From positions 3,038,001 through 3,102,000 of the forward strand of contig JAPFBL010000255.1 in the NCBI GenBank assembly GCA_026182355.1: a DNA stretch of 64,000 nt, given 5' to 3'. Of this stretch, positions 22,844-33,004 are shown piece after piece. The notes beneath the pieces were generated by a model. It ran no database searches. It worked only from the letters and a program-made list of their open reading frames with translations, and was not told the DNA's origin. This DNA is from Hermatobates lingyangjiaoensis (lineage: Eukaryota; Arthropoda; Insecta; Hemiptera; Hermatobatidae). Every line of letters starts with the position of its first letter. The first letter of the stretch is position 1. Both the position numbers and the translations under genes were made by a program.

Positions 22844-22935
22844 TTGTTTATCAAACAAGTGAGAGGACTCTTGTCCTCTCCAAGGCTGGACAGCCTTCTC
22901 CAAGCACTTTCAGGCGGTCCTCTGGTGAAAGACAT
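22844..22935. repeat. Hairpin string: consecutive perfect hairpins at 22.85 kb
   Basis: TTGTTT/AAACAA at 22844-22858; after two bases GAGAGGAC/GTCCTCTC at 22861-22880; after one base AAGGCTG/CAGCCTT at 22882-22897; then CTTTCA paired with TGAAAG across a 13-nt loop near 22908-22932. All arms are perfect. The 90-codon frame crossing this block is probably incidental. Confidence 0.7.
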
Positions 22936-22989
22936 TACCAACGTTGTTCTCACTCTGTTTGTAAGCTTGTATATTTGTTATATTTGTGA

Positions 22990-24325
22990 TTATAAGCTGC
23001 TGTGAAGTTCTGAAGTAGTTCAGGTTGGTCCATCTCTGCGCCTAATCTCTTGCCGTCGCATCAGTCATTTCAGTATCTAGTCACGCATATGTTGCTTAAA
23101 ATACACTGGAGCCACAAAGCTCTACTAGTAATGAGCTCTGTCATTCTGCTATAGTATTGTATGGTGTCATTGCAATCAGTGGACTTATTGCTGCAAATCG
23201 CCTAGGAGTCGATTAAAAACACCACCTTTTTGGTTGTTTATTAAAGAAAAAGTATGTAGTTGGCTGCTTCACAAACCTCCATCTAACGTAAACACCATCA
23301 ACGCATTTTCTGCAGTGTTTAGGAACTAGCAGCAGTCACAGTATCCACGAACCCAACATCACAATTAACCTGCGAATTCAACTATTAGCATTTAATATGT
23401 AAACGCATATTCTACAGTTAACACAAATTTATTTACGTTAAACTTGGTAATAAATTGATTGATTAAAAACTTATATAAAGTTATTTTGAGTTTACTTCTT
23501 GGTAACCAGATCTATTATAAGTAACACTTTATTTATTCTCTATAAAATAATTAAAAAAAAAACGTTGGTGTTATGCAAGTGTAATAACAGGCATTCATTA
23601 GCCAAGGTACCGACCAGGTCAGCAGTCATAGTAATTGTGATCGTATCATAGAAGTATTTAATGTCACAAGGTTTTATAAGGACGTTGTTGGTATTTTATC
23701 AATAACAAATAGAAATTATTTCTCTTTCTTTACCCTCTTTGCATTTAAAATACTTTCTTGCCTCCCTTCTTTCTCAGTATCATACCAGACGTTCTATTTC
23801 TGTGATTTCAATTTGAGTGTAACTCTGACAATGACAGTTTGCTGTTATTGAAATATCTCAATCCTATTTCTTACCATGGTTTAAATATTGACTTTTATTT
23901 TATCGTGAAATCCTGTTTTTTATAAATGAAATAACTTATTTCATACTATTTGTAAATTGAGTGCTTTTGTTTAAATTTATCAATGAACTTTATGGAAATG
24001 ACGTGATAGTTCGTATAATAATTGTGTTGGTTGTGTATCTTATAAAAAACTTTATAAAAGCTTAGCACCATCTCAGTAATTGTGCCTAATAATATCTCTG
24101 TTGAGTATTATCGTATGTGTACGAACTTGCTCCGAAGTATCAGAATGGACGTCATACGTAAGTAGGTGAATTCATTACTAGTACATTTCCTTTCTGTTGG
24201 AGATGATGAATGTGCAACCGAAAATATGTATTAGAACCATATTTCCATGTTTTAGCATTTTGAATGAACGACAGATTATACAAATTTAAAAAAATTTACA
24301 TATCAAACTGATTTCACGTAAAAAA
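22990..24325. other. Non-coding, nothing recognised
   Basis: AT-rich sequence without element ends or protein similarity that I can see. Confidence 0.4.
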
Positions 24326-24329
24326 AAAA

Positions 24330-24520
24330 AGGCGGTGCTAGAGGGGTAACACAAAGCAGGCAAGGTTTTAGGTGGCCGAAGCGCTCGTTGACTGATAGGG
24401 CAGACAACTGGGCACTGAACTGATACCACTGACCCCCGATGATGTCGGCTCTCTCAGTATCTGCTTTCCAGGTTCCCGGTAATTAGTCACTCTTCAACCT
24501 AACTCACCCCTACACCAGTT
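24330..24520. promoter_or_regulatory. Candidate conserved non-coding element (24.4 kb)
   Basis: A GC-normal, repeat-free block after an A run, with sharp composition change on both sides and no open frame. Inference only. Confidence 0.25.
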
Positions 24521-25490
24521 ATTATTTGCTTCCACCCGACTGTTAAATTATCCCTCTAAAATTTCGATCCCTTCAGCCAGAGCTGGTTCAATTTGTGTAA
24601 TTAGGTGCCCTATCCGGTTTCTCCCCAACAAGGTTCATCATAAATTTTTCCCTCGCTAAAATTAAGATAGAATTTATTTCTGCGTCCAGTGAAATAATCA
24701 CAATAAATTTATAAGGTTGAGCATCATTAGGAATATAAACCAAAATATGATATAACTTCAGGATAATTCGTTAAGACTTGTATCCGTTTGGGTTGCCTCA
24801 CATTAATACATCACTTAATAACCATTATTAAACTATGAAGCATATAATATTACTCGTAGTTAATTTATGCGTTATTGATTATGCTTAAACTGTTCAAAAT
24901 CAAGTGTTTGTCTTTCATCCGTTTAGCTTATTAACTCACTAATCTAAGCATAGTTTATATATTTCTTTTACACCAAAGTATTTGGAATTAGCAAGTAATG
25001 TAATACAATGTATATAAAACGCAGTTTAATTGAGACACCTAGTTTTCGAAGACTGAACTTAATCAAAAGTCATTGAGAGAACATTTCTGTTATTTAAGCT
25101 ACTACAAGCCGCATTTTTAGAACATCTACCTGTTATAGTTTTATTATAAAGCTTATTTATTTTGCTCCAGTATAGCATTGCACCTTATATTTATACGTGC
25201 ATTTAATATTTTTATGGTCCTTTGTTTTAATACCATATTAGATGAATAATATAAAATAACTTAAATATAAATATTTTGTCTCTTGAGTAAATGTAAATTT
25301 TGCTATCAAAAACAGTAGTCTCAAATCGTATTTATAAACTAGTAGATGTCTTCTGTGCTCGTAAAAATAGGGAGGTCGCTCCTATAAATTTTCATGAACA
25401 ATTAATAATATTAAAACATGATGTATACTTGACAGGATTATGTTTGTGAGGATTGAGTTTCTCAGTGGAATTGGTGAGTGCAAGACACAG
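24521..25490. other. Non-coding, nothing recognised
   Basis: AT-rich sequence with no supported feature. Confidence 0.4.
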
Positions 25491-25494
25491 TGAA

Positions 25495-25790
25495 TGCGAT
25501 TGATCAGATAGAAGTGCCTCAGTCAACCCAACTATAGGGGCCTTTAAATATTTAGCGGGAAGAGATTTGCATAATGCGACCGGGGGACATGATGAAGGGT
25601 CAGAGTGCATTATGGCAGGCTGCCTGTTTCTAATTATGCACCTCCCCCGAGACAAGGTTGCATACAAATATCTGCATTAACCATGCCTCATTCTCTTATT
25701 AATTCTCTTAAGACAAAAAGGGGGGCACGTGGGCCTGTCGATTCACGCCTCTCCTTTTTCATGTCTAATTATCATGTCCATTTCGTTCTC
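25495..25790. promoter_or_regulatory. Candidate conserved non-coding element with POU octamer (25.6 kb)
   Basis: A block of high complexity in AT-rich DNA. It holds a POU octamer ATTTGCAT at 25565-25572, then GCATAATGCG, TGCATTATGG, CTAATTATGCACC, a palindrome GGCAGGCTGCC and several TAAT cores over about 150 bp. Open frames on both strands cross it but show no protein features. Clustered octamer and homeodomain-type sites are typical of enhancers near developmental genes. The regulatory call is inference. Confidence 0.4.
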
Positions 25791-26227
25791 TGATTCTTTA
25801 AAATTCATGACAGCACTTCCGTTTCTCCAGGCAGACGGATGAAGTGCCTGTCGCTGCTGTATACACATTACTTAGTGTTAGATAATAGGCAGCGCGAGGC
25901 ATGACTTGAATTGTTACTGACGCCAGATGATTCTTCCACGTAAGTAGTTCAGTCAACTCATCCTTTGAAAACTTTATAGTCCCCTAAATATATATAAACA
26001 TCTCAAACACTTCGAGAATTACTAAAAAAAACAAACACTCTTCACTACTTGCCCACCCATTAAAGATCCCAATGGAATGATAGAATGTTCTGTTTTCTTT
26101 CAAATTTCGATATTAATTTCTTACTTCCAAACCATTCTTGTTTATTGGATGTTATCCTTGACGTAATTGAAGTTAGTATATATAGTCTCTAAAGTTGGCA
26201 AAAGTCAACCGAAACGTTGACAGGTGA
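25791..26227. other. Non-coding lead-in to the foldback cluster
   Basis: AT-rich. At about 26193-26225 there is GTTGGCAAAAGTCAACCGAAACG, a stem plus CGAAAC that resembles a degraded hammerhead stem II and box 2. No intact first box is present. Confidence 0.3.
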
Positions 26228-26412
26228 ACATAAACACGTGAAATAACAATCAATGATCAAACCACAATATGAAAATGGGAAAACAAGACTAAGATCATTC
26301 AACCATAACAAGCGGTCAAAAACAACTGGGTTGGGTTTTTGACTCTGACGAAGACCGCTTGTTACGGTTGAAATATCCTAGTCTTGTTTTCCCATTTCCC
26401 TATTGTGGTTTT

Positions 26413-26416
<4 letters not shown>
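26228..26416. mobile_element. Foldback element, family A, copy 2
   Basis: An inverted dimer. The left arm (about 26256-26310) and right arm (about 26325-26410) share, in opposite orientation, CCACAAT, ATGGGAAAACAAGACTAAGAT, TCAACC-TAACAAGCGGTC and the CCCAAC centre. The right arm carries an intact core at 26345-26373 and reaches (TA)n at 26417. The left arm continues through TGATCAAACCACAAT to an AT-rich flank. It is non-coding. Confidence 0.85.
26345..26373 (+). ncRNA. Hammerhead-like core, family A
   Basis: Order: CTGACGA, A, GACCG, cttgtta, CGGTT, GAAA. Both conserved boxes are intact around a five-pair stem II (one G-T wobble). The extra A before stem II is non-canonical. Confidence 0.4.
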
Positions 26417-26446
<30 letters not shown>

Positions 26447-26531
26447 GTTTTATCATATATATAAAGATTTTATAATATGATATATTTTATAATATAAAAA
26501 TTTTATCATATATATATATATATATATATAA
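26417..26531. repeat. (TA)n tracts with intervening AT-rich sequence
   Basis: Two TA runs (26417-26444 and 26509-26531) separate family A copies 2 and 3. A short TGTGGTTTTATCA fragment, the family A 3' end, lies between them. Confidence 0.9.
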
Positions 26532-26868
26532 AGATTTCACATAAACACGTGAAACAACAATCAATGATCAAACCACAATAAGAAATGGGAAAACAAGACT
26601 AAGATCTTTCAACATAGTTTTTTAATTTTTTTTTACTTTTCTTACTGTACTCCTTTGTTTCCCCAAACATCCCTTTCTGGACATTAGTCCTTTCCTGCGC
26701 TTTCACCCTTTTAAAATACCACTCTTCCCTCCCACTCTTCTCAACTCCTCACCAGATGTTTTCTGCATCTAGTGTTCAGTTGGGTTTTTGACTGTGACGA
26801 AGACCGCTTGTTACGGTTGAAAGATCTTAGTCTAGTTTTCCCATTTCTTATTGTGGTTTGATCATTGA
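26532..26868. mobile_element. Foldback element, family A, copy 3, with unrelated centre
   Basis: The left arm (26532-26614, minus) and right arm (about 26780-26868, plus) are family A monomers pointing outward, the right one ending at (TA)n 26868-26887. Between them lies about 165 bp of unrelated pyrimidine-rich sequence. The right core is mutated (GTGACGA for CTGACGA). Confidence 0.8.
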
Positions 26869-26887
26869 TATATATATATATATATAT

Positions 26888-28460
26888 GTTTAACGTCTGC
26901 TTCTTAACAAGAAATTTAGAAATGATTCTAAGAACTTTCGAAATAAAATAAAAAAGATTCAGAGAAAACAGTCGTATTATTAAGGTGAACACATTTAACT
27001 CAGAGGAGAGTGAAATACACATGTGTCTTACCACTACATTGTGAAGTTTGAATTTTAATCAAAATATAAACCAAATCAACCTTATTTCTCTATTTTCTTA
27101 CAACTGCGTGTATATAACGCTACTGAGAAACTACAATCCGAAGTTTAGGGTCACAAAATGAGTCTTATGATCCCCCGAAAGCTTCCATTACACTGGCGTA
27201 GCGAAAATTATTCTTGATCAGTTAGCAAATATAGTTAATTCTGGCAGTGTTATCATATTTTTACTTTACTTTAAAATAATACTTTTGGTAAGTGCAAGGT
27301 AAGTGCCTCTCAGTCAACTCAACTATCATGGAAACATTTATTACTATTTACTTTAAAACAATTTATTACTATCCTTGCTGAGTTCCTACCCCATAACCTT
27401 TTGTAATCCGAAGCACAGTATTTAAAAAATTAAAATTTGAAAATTAATTATAATAAAAAATTTAATTTAAAAATAATTAAATGTACACTTAATATTAAAA
27501 AAAAAAATTAAGTTCTATTTTTAGAGGAGTTTACATTTCTTGTAACATAATTTATTATATGGATGATGGATTCATCTTCAATGCATTCATTCGTAACTGA
27601 ACTGTAATAATAATAATTGCAAGTAAACTTAGTCTATTTTAATTTTCTCGTATTGTTGAAATTGGTGGTTTTTAAGAAATAATATTGTTTAATTTTAACA
27701 GTGTGATTGATGAGTTTATTAAAACTGTAGACCATTTGTTTTAAGTACAAAAATAATTAGGGATTGGAAATAGAGTTTGGGTTTAGAAAATGGCAAAGTT
27801 AAATGAGAATTATGTTTTAAAGGTAAGTAGAGTGGTGAAAGAAGGCGGTCAGAAGGATATGAGGGAAGGTTGCTAAGAGCAGTGTACCTAAGTGACCCGC
27901 CCAACTCCCTAAAACTGAAGCGAATTAACTAAAAGCTTCCTACCACCTTTGACTTGCCCTAATTTAACCTCCACCTCACCGCCACTATATTTTCCTCTTT
28001 CTCCGCAGAGAAACAAACCTCTACCACCGATTAACTTCCCTCCAACTACCTCTCACTCTTTTGCAACTCTTCTCATTTCTAAAGAAATAAGTCTAAAATG
28101 TATGTTTATAATTAGATAAAATATTATTAAAAAAGTAGTTATATTGTAATCTTTATTACATTAATAATAACAAAAGTTCTATTTGTATAACATGGGAAGT
28201 TTTAAGTAAATAAACATCTTCATACTGGACAATAGAGAGAAATCTTAAAACAAAGTCTTAAAACAATTACTTTCGGCTTCTTGGATGTACAAAAAACTTT
28301 TGATAGCAGATCTTTACCATCCATTGAATTGGTAGGAGATTTAATAATCCAAAAACATAAGAAGGAATTAAGACAATGCTAAAGTAAAGTACATTTAATG
28401 TAAGTATAGACTTTATTGGGGGGACGTCGAAGTGATTGTAAGTGTTCACCTGAATTGGAA
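26888..28460. other. Non-coding, nothing recognised
   Basis: AT-rich, with a C-rich simple patch at 27950-28070. The open frames on the minus strand are not credible genes: one runs through TA repeat and the others are short and without motifs. Confidence 0.4.
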
Positions 28461-28461
28461 G

Positions 28462-28563
28462 CTACTTGATTTCAAGAAAAGGGCTCTTCTCTGGTATACT
28501 GATGAATCAAAAATTGGTAACAAAACCTGTCGAAAATTAGGTAACTCTTATATGAGTACCTGA
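28462..28563 (+). pseudogene. Possible RNase H fragment of a non-LTR retrotransposon
   Basis: A 33-codon frame contains LLWYTDESKIGN, which resembles the first catalytic strand of RNase H in non-LTR retrotransposons (usually WYTDGSK plus glycine). One diagnostic glycine is replaced by glutamate and no further RNase H motif follows before the stop. This could be chance; it is a tentative call. Confidence 0.3.
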
Positions 28564-29040
28564 CACAAGGGATGGAGAGGACTTAGCCCGTGAACCGTTT
28601 AAGTAGATTGGAGCAGTTGATGAATGGATGAAGAAGAAAGCTGATAAAGATGGGTACAACACTGCGTCTCTTGAGTTAAAAAACTCATTCCAGCAGCACT
28701 TACTTCTGTAAGAACATTCTACTTCTTCAATGGAAGGGTTTATAAATATATGTAAAGTATCTAACTACAGTCTCTTTTCTTAACTACTACTTATGCAGGA
28801 TGCAATTAACATAATACGAATAATGCAGACCTGTTTGGAACTGCGGAACCTTTGATCTAATTCCATCTGAATCCGAGGCAATCACATTGAAGAGGATTAT
28901 GGTTTTTGGAAAAGTATACCTGTAACCAATTGATGTGACAGATATTTCTATAAGGAAAATTTAAGCGTTGAGTAAAGAAACTAGAATTCAAAGCTAATGC
29001 TCACACATAGAATACTGACCGAAATCTGAATAATATTTAC
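28564..29040. other. Non-coding, nothing recognised
   Basis: No supported feature between the RNase H-like fragment and the next TA tract. Confidence 0.4.
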
Positions 29041-29041
29041 T

Positions 29042-29072
<31 letters not shown>

Positions 29073-29328
29073 TTTTTCGTTGGAAATACACTCCAAAACG
29101 GATAAATATAGTTCAATGTAGAAAAAGAAACATAGAGAAATTAGAAGGACACACTTAAAGTCTCTAATTTTTGGTTTGAACCGTCTTCAGGAGAGATAAG
29201 AGAGGGAAACCAAGCGCACTGATTCAGGGATGGTTGGAGACCCTTAGCTCTGTAAAATTAGGTCTGAAAATTATAGACTGTAAGTGTGTACTTTTAATTT
29301 CTCTATGTTTCTTCTTCTATAATGAACT
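29041..29328. mobile_element. Foldback element, family C, copy 1, with (TA)n
   Basis: After (TA)n at 29041-29068 the left arm reads on minus: TTTTTTCGTTGGAAATAC, GGATAAATATAGTTCAATGTAG, CATAGAGAAATTAGA, CACACTTAAAGTCTCTAAT, then CTTCAGGAGAGATAAGAGAG. The right arm (about 29275-29328) repeats the outer part inverted (GACTGTAAGTGTGTA, AATTTCTCTATGTTTCTTCTTC). The left core has GAAA changed to AAAA. It has the same outward orientation as all family C copies. Confidence 0.8.
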
Positions 29329-29334
29329 ATATAT

Positions 29335-29405
29335 ATACAAAACTAAAGTTTATCGGGACTCGGTCAGTTCTTCAGAACTGACTTCCACGGTCGATACTTT
29401 TATCA

Positions 29406-29472
<67 letters not shown>

Positions 29473-29488
29473 GTTTGATCATTGTGGT

Positions 29489-29522
<34 letters not shown>
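29335..29522. repeat. Family I fragment and long (TA)n tracts
   Basis: 29339-29408 shares AACTAAAGTTTATCGGGACT-type sequence, CGGTCAGTTCTTCAG (inverted) and CGATACTTTTATCAAT with 61825-61898. It runs into a TA tract at 29409-29468. A short TGTGGTTTGATCATTG fragment (family A 3' end) separates a second TA tract at 29489-29520. Confidence 0.75.
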
Positions 29523-29523
<1 letters not shown>

Positions 29524-29690
29524 AACCAATTGAAAAAAATTGCACACAGATAAACACACGAATAACTCAGTTCTATATTTCGACCATCGTCGTCAACACG
29601 TTATTCGTGTGTCTATCTTTTTTTAATTAGTTTTTATTTAAAAGTCCGTTCGACCGGTTCATTTAATATATATATGTATATAGAGTATGT
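29523..29690. mobile_element. Foldback element, family F/B relative
   Basis: Inverted arms AGATAAACACACGAATAAC and GTTATTCGTGTGTCTATCT enclose TTTCGACCATCGTCGTCA, a degraded core on minus (first box incomplete). The right end, AAAAGTCCGTTCGACCGGTTC then TTTAATATATA, matches the family B 3' terminus at 37.07 and 38.22 kb. Confidence 0.7.
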
Positions 29691-30950
29691 ATTAATCCAG
29701 GAGCTATATATTTATAACAATCGAATGCAGGAATAATTAGTGTAAGTGTTGGATGTACCACAGCTAAACTGTGACTATGAAGGTCTCCTCAGGGAGGCGT
29801 CCCGTCACCATGATTGTTGGGACTAGTCGTAGACGACTTACTGGAACTCTAAATCATCACATTTACCACACAAAAGCATAGGTACATGACATGTATCTAT
29901 TAAAGCTAGATGTTACTAACTTTAAATGTGAATGTCGCTTCTATTAGATCAAAGTTATTAATGATTATAATTTCATTAAATGATAATTATGAATTTCATT
30001 AAATAACTTAAAATTTAAAGTTAATTTTAGAAACATTGGGAAAGATATAGTAGCAGTGAGCACGAATATAAGAGACTCAGATTCTAAGTTTAATATTAAT
30101 AAAAATAACATGTAAGATATTTCTATTTCAATGATTTCAAGTTTGTTATTACTAATCAAATTCATTTTGATTACATTTATCATACCATTTGATATTACGT
30201 ATCAATTCGTAATATTACGTATACTTGATGTTACGTATAGCACTTGATATGCGTATATTCGCATTAAAAGAAAGCCAAACTCAGCGTGTTGACAATGCGT
30301 CTTATTATATTTACTTGACAGTAAAGGTTTTGTTTCATTTATCAAATTATTCATACGTTTCAGAGTCATTTATGTCTCCTCACAGTATAATTTGTTGCTA
30401 TTTAATATCCATTGTTGTATTATAGTATAACTGATTACTTTGATAATTCATTTACTGTCTGATGATGTTAATATTAATTACTGGCTCTCACCCAGAGCAG
30501 TGAATTCTGATTTGTATCCTTCGACTAATTATTTTATTTTTTGCATCATAATCGAGACCACCTGCTTGCATTCTAATTTCTAAATTATACATTTTTATAT
30601 TCCTTTAGAGTTTGTTGTTGTTATTTTGTTGAGATATTTGCATGTTACTTTGTTATTCAGGTTAGAAGAATTTTATTGTCACAATGAATCCGAGACAATG
30701 TAGTCCTTGAAAATATCGGTAGAATTCTGATTCTTTGCCACGTTAATTTTGTTAATTCTTCAGTGGATAACTCTATTACTGCTGTTAAAGCTGTACTGTA
30801 TTTTGATTTATGTTTCTTCTCTTTTTCAACGTAAATTAGAATAATAAAACAAATAACAGTAAATTTAATGTAATGCATACTTTAATGAATTCAAGTTTGT
30901 GGAGCAGGTAGTATATCTTTTTTATAACGTTTTAAAGCATGTTTTTACGG
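29691..30950. other. Mostly AT-rich non-coding
   Basis: A GC-normal patch at 29755-29860 contains short perfect hairpins (GGGA/TCCC, AGTCGT/ACGACT). The rest is AT-rich with no supported feature. Confidence 0.35.
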
Positions 30951-30954
30951 CACC

Positions 30955-31150
30955 CTGGTGATGAGGAGTGCAATTTGCGGTGTGAAGGGATAAATTATTG
31001 GTTTAGAGCGATGCTGAGAGCCAACTTTTCCTTGTTCCGTCGACTCAGCTGCTCCAAGGCTTTCAAAACCATTGCCGTCAGAGCAAATCAATTGTTCATT
31101 TAACGGCTCTTTAATATCATACACCCACTGCTTGCACTCCTTCATATCTT
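30955..31150. promoter_or_regulatory. Candidate conserved non-coding element (31 kb)
   Basis: A compact GC-normal block with AAATCAATTGTTCATTTAA, CCATTGCCGTCAG and TTTAATATCATACACC. It has sharp AT-rich flanks. The minus-strand 66-codon frame has no protein motif. Confidence 0.3.
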
Positions 31151-31730
31151 GAGTAAAGCAGTTTAGTTTTGCGTATTTAGTTTTAAGCTAACTAAATATT
31201 ACTTCATAGCTTTTTACGTATTATGAATAGATTATGAATGTCATATTCAGATATACAGTTATTTAATAATTAATGTATTTTTTCATTTATCGTTTATATT
31301 TATTTATGTATATCATTATGACATATGACTCTAAAAAAATGTAATTTGACGATGATTGTGGTAAAAATTATAAATGATTATAGACATTTATCAATTCTTT
31401 CAATATCTAATATATAATTTAAAAGAAAAATTTTTTTAAAACCAGAGTTTTAATAAAGTTGGATCTTCCATTGTCAGCTTATGGCGGTTATTCTAATCAT
31501 CTTGTCTCCATGTAGATTTAATTGAATAACTTTGCTTAATACTTCGCACCTTGTCAGTTTTGCATAAGTAAATTATTATTGGAATCTCTTGTCATGTAAA
31601 ATAGTATTAAGTTAGTGGCCTGCAACTCAAGACCCATGGGACACCATGTCATCCTTAAAAATTCAAACATACTCATTAAAGAGTTAAAACTTGATCGATT
31701 ATGCCCTCGTATTTATATCAACGGAGGAAA
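31151..31730. other. Non-coding, nothing recognised
   Basis: AT-rich sequence. The plus-strand 64-codon frame ending near 31809 runs into a foldback relative and is not credible. Confidence 0.4.
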
Positions 31731-31734
31731 ACAA

Positions 31735-31860
31735 AGAGAAAAAACCGACAAAGCTTCAGTTCTATATTTTGACATTTGCCGTCATCAGGCAAGGAAGTAC
31801 TTTGTTTGAGAGGGAGTTCTCTCAACTGAAACACTATATGAGTTTTTGATGGGTTCTTGA
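31735..31860 (-). mobile_element. Solo relative of the foldback monomers
   Basis: On minus: CTTGCCTGATGACGGCAAAT, then GTCAAAATATAGAACTGAAG. Box 1 (CTGATGA), the extra C and the G-C stem resemble families B, E and H, but GAAA has become AAAA. There are no paired arm and no TA tract. Confidence 0.45.
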
Positions 31861-31879
31861 CAAAAAATTGTCAAAACTT

Positions 31880-32040
31880 GTTCAACAAAAAAAAATTCTT
31901 TTTATTATTTGTTTAATCTAATCTATCAACTACCATTTGTATTAAACAATGTGTATAATTTATAAACAGTGTTAGATTATATCTTTTTTGAGTAATCTAT
32001 AATTCTAATTCTGTAGTAATTTTCTTCATCTTAAAAAAAA
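31880..32040 (+). repeat. Dispersed repeat R2, copy 1
   Basis: AATTCTTTTTATTATTTG, TTAATCTAATCTATCAACTA, ATTAAACAATGTGT, AGTGTTAGATTA and TCTGTAGTAATTTTCTT recur in the same order at 35088-35275, where the block runs into a Helitron 3' end. R2 is therefore probably the body of a non-autonomous Helitron. Confidence 0.8.
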
Positions 32041-32265
32041 GAAAAAAGAAGAAGAAACTCCATTGTACTTGCTAGCTGACTGTCAGGCAACTTCGTTGCA
32101 CAGAGGTAGGTGCAGCCTACCCAGCAAAAGTACTGAGCTTTTTTGAGTCGTTGAAACTAACCGCTGAGGTAGTTTAGTACAGAAGGGGGAAGTACAATAG
32201 TTTTCAACACGCAGTGATATAGTCACCCTCAAAAAATAATAATAATAATGACAATACCGTGACCT
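32041..32265 (-). repeat. Dispersed repeat R1, copy 2
   Basis: This is the inverted counterpart of 8606-8860: CCTGACAGTCAGC, CCCAGCAAAAGTACTGAGC, GAAGTACAATAG, CACGCAGTGATATAGTCACC and an ATT-repeat tail. It carries many substitutions. Confidence 0.7.
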
Positions 32266-32551
32266 TTAGTGCATCTGAGGACGCACATATATAATTGATT
32301 AGGACGCGTAGGGCCTCTGGGCTAAACTATAAAAGAAAATAAAAGATATTTTTTTTCCAATTTTTATTATTAGTATTATATAATTTATTCTTGTGGTCTC
32401 ATCTTTCCATTCTTTACCTTCTTATTTTTTTTAATACTTTATGTTTTAATATATATTTTTTTAAAAAATGTATTATCGATTAATAATTTCATTTTGAGTT
32501 AGCAAGTATATTTCTTTACTCAGTGTGTTACTCTTCTTTTTATTTGACCTT

Positions 32552-32775
32552 ATATATATATATATATATATCCAACGACCAAACTACAATAAGAAGTGAG
32601 AAAAAAGGCTGAGATCTTTCACCGTAACGGTCTTCCTAAGAGTTAAATTCCGACTGGGCAGTTGGGACGTCACTCTGACGAAGACCGCTTGTTGCGGTTG
32701 GAATATCTTAGTTTTTTTCTCATTTCTTATCGTAGTTTGGACATAGATTGCTGTTTCACGTGTTTATTGGGAAAT
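32552..32775. mobile_element. Foldback element, family A, copy 4, with (TA)n
   Basis: After (TA)n at 32552-32571, two family A monomers point outward from a centre near 32650. The right core at 32675-32703 keeps CTGACGA, A, GACCG, CGGTT but has GGAA instead of GAAA. The right 3' part reaches TTTCTTATCGTAGTTTGGAC, then TTTCACGTGTTTATTG. Confidence 0.8.
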
Positions 32776-32796
32776 CTTGTTTCATATACTATATAT

Positions 32797-32885
32797 ATTT
32801 GTAAAGGTTGGTAGCAGTCCTTCTTGAATACATGCATTTAAAATTTATTGGAAAAATATTCGACGAAGCTAAATCAAGTGGAATC
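32797..32885 (-). pseudogene. PLE N-terminal/3'-end fragment between TA tracts
   Basis: On minus the frame reads LNACIQEGLLPTFTNI, the same conserved N-terminal peptide as at 1944-2015 and 4875-5051. It ends at the same asparagine-isoleucine, where TA-rich sequence begins. On its other side it is truncated and abuts the TA tract starting at 32900. Confidence 0.7.
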
Positions 32886-32894
32886 AGACATAAA

Positions 32895-32899
<5 letters not shown>

Positions 32900-32953
<54 letters not shown>
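32900..32953. repeat. Long (TA)n microsatellite
   Basis: More than 20 TA units, separating two oppositely oriented PLE remnants. Confidence 0.95.
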
Positions 32954-32956
<3 letters not shown>

Positions 32957-33004
32957 TATATGAAAATAAAGAAAATCATTCTTATTTATAGATTTTTCTA
33001 ATAA

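Noticed and set aside
25392..25793. Overlapping open frames on both strands at 25.4-25.8 kb
   Set aside because: Both cross a site-dense island; neither has a domain, and simultaneous opening on both strands reflects composition.
26744..26830. Canonical hammerhead ribozyme annotation for all cores
   Set aside because: The extra base before stem II and the unresolved stems I and III prevent a firm canonical call; I keep 'hammerhead-like'.
29234..29524. Open frames encoding long Tyr-Ile repeats (also at 34169, 35435, 36564, 39365, 61692, 62009, 62085)
   Set aside because: They are translations of (TA)n tracts joined to foldback arms, with no protein family signal.
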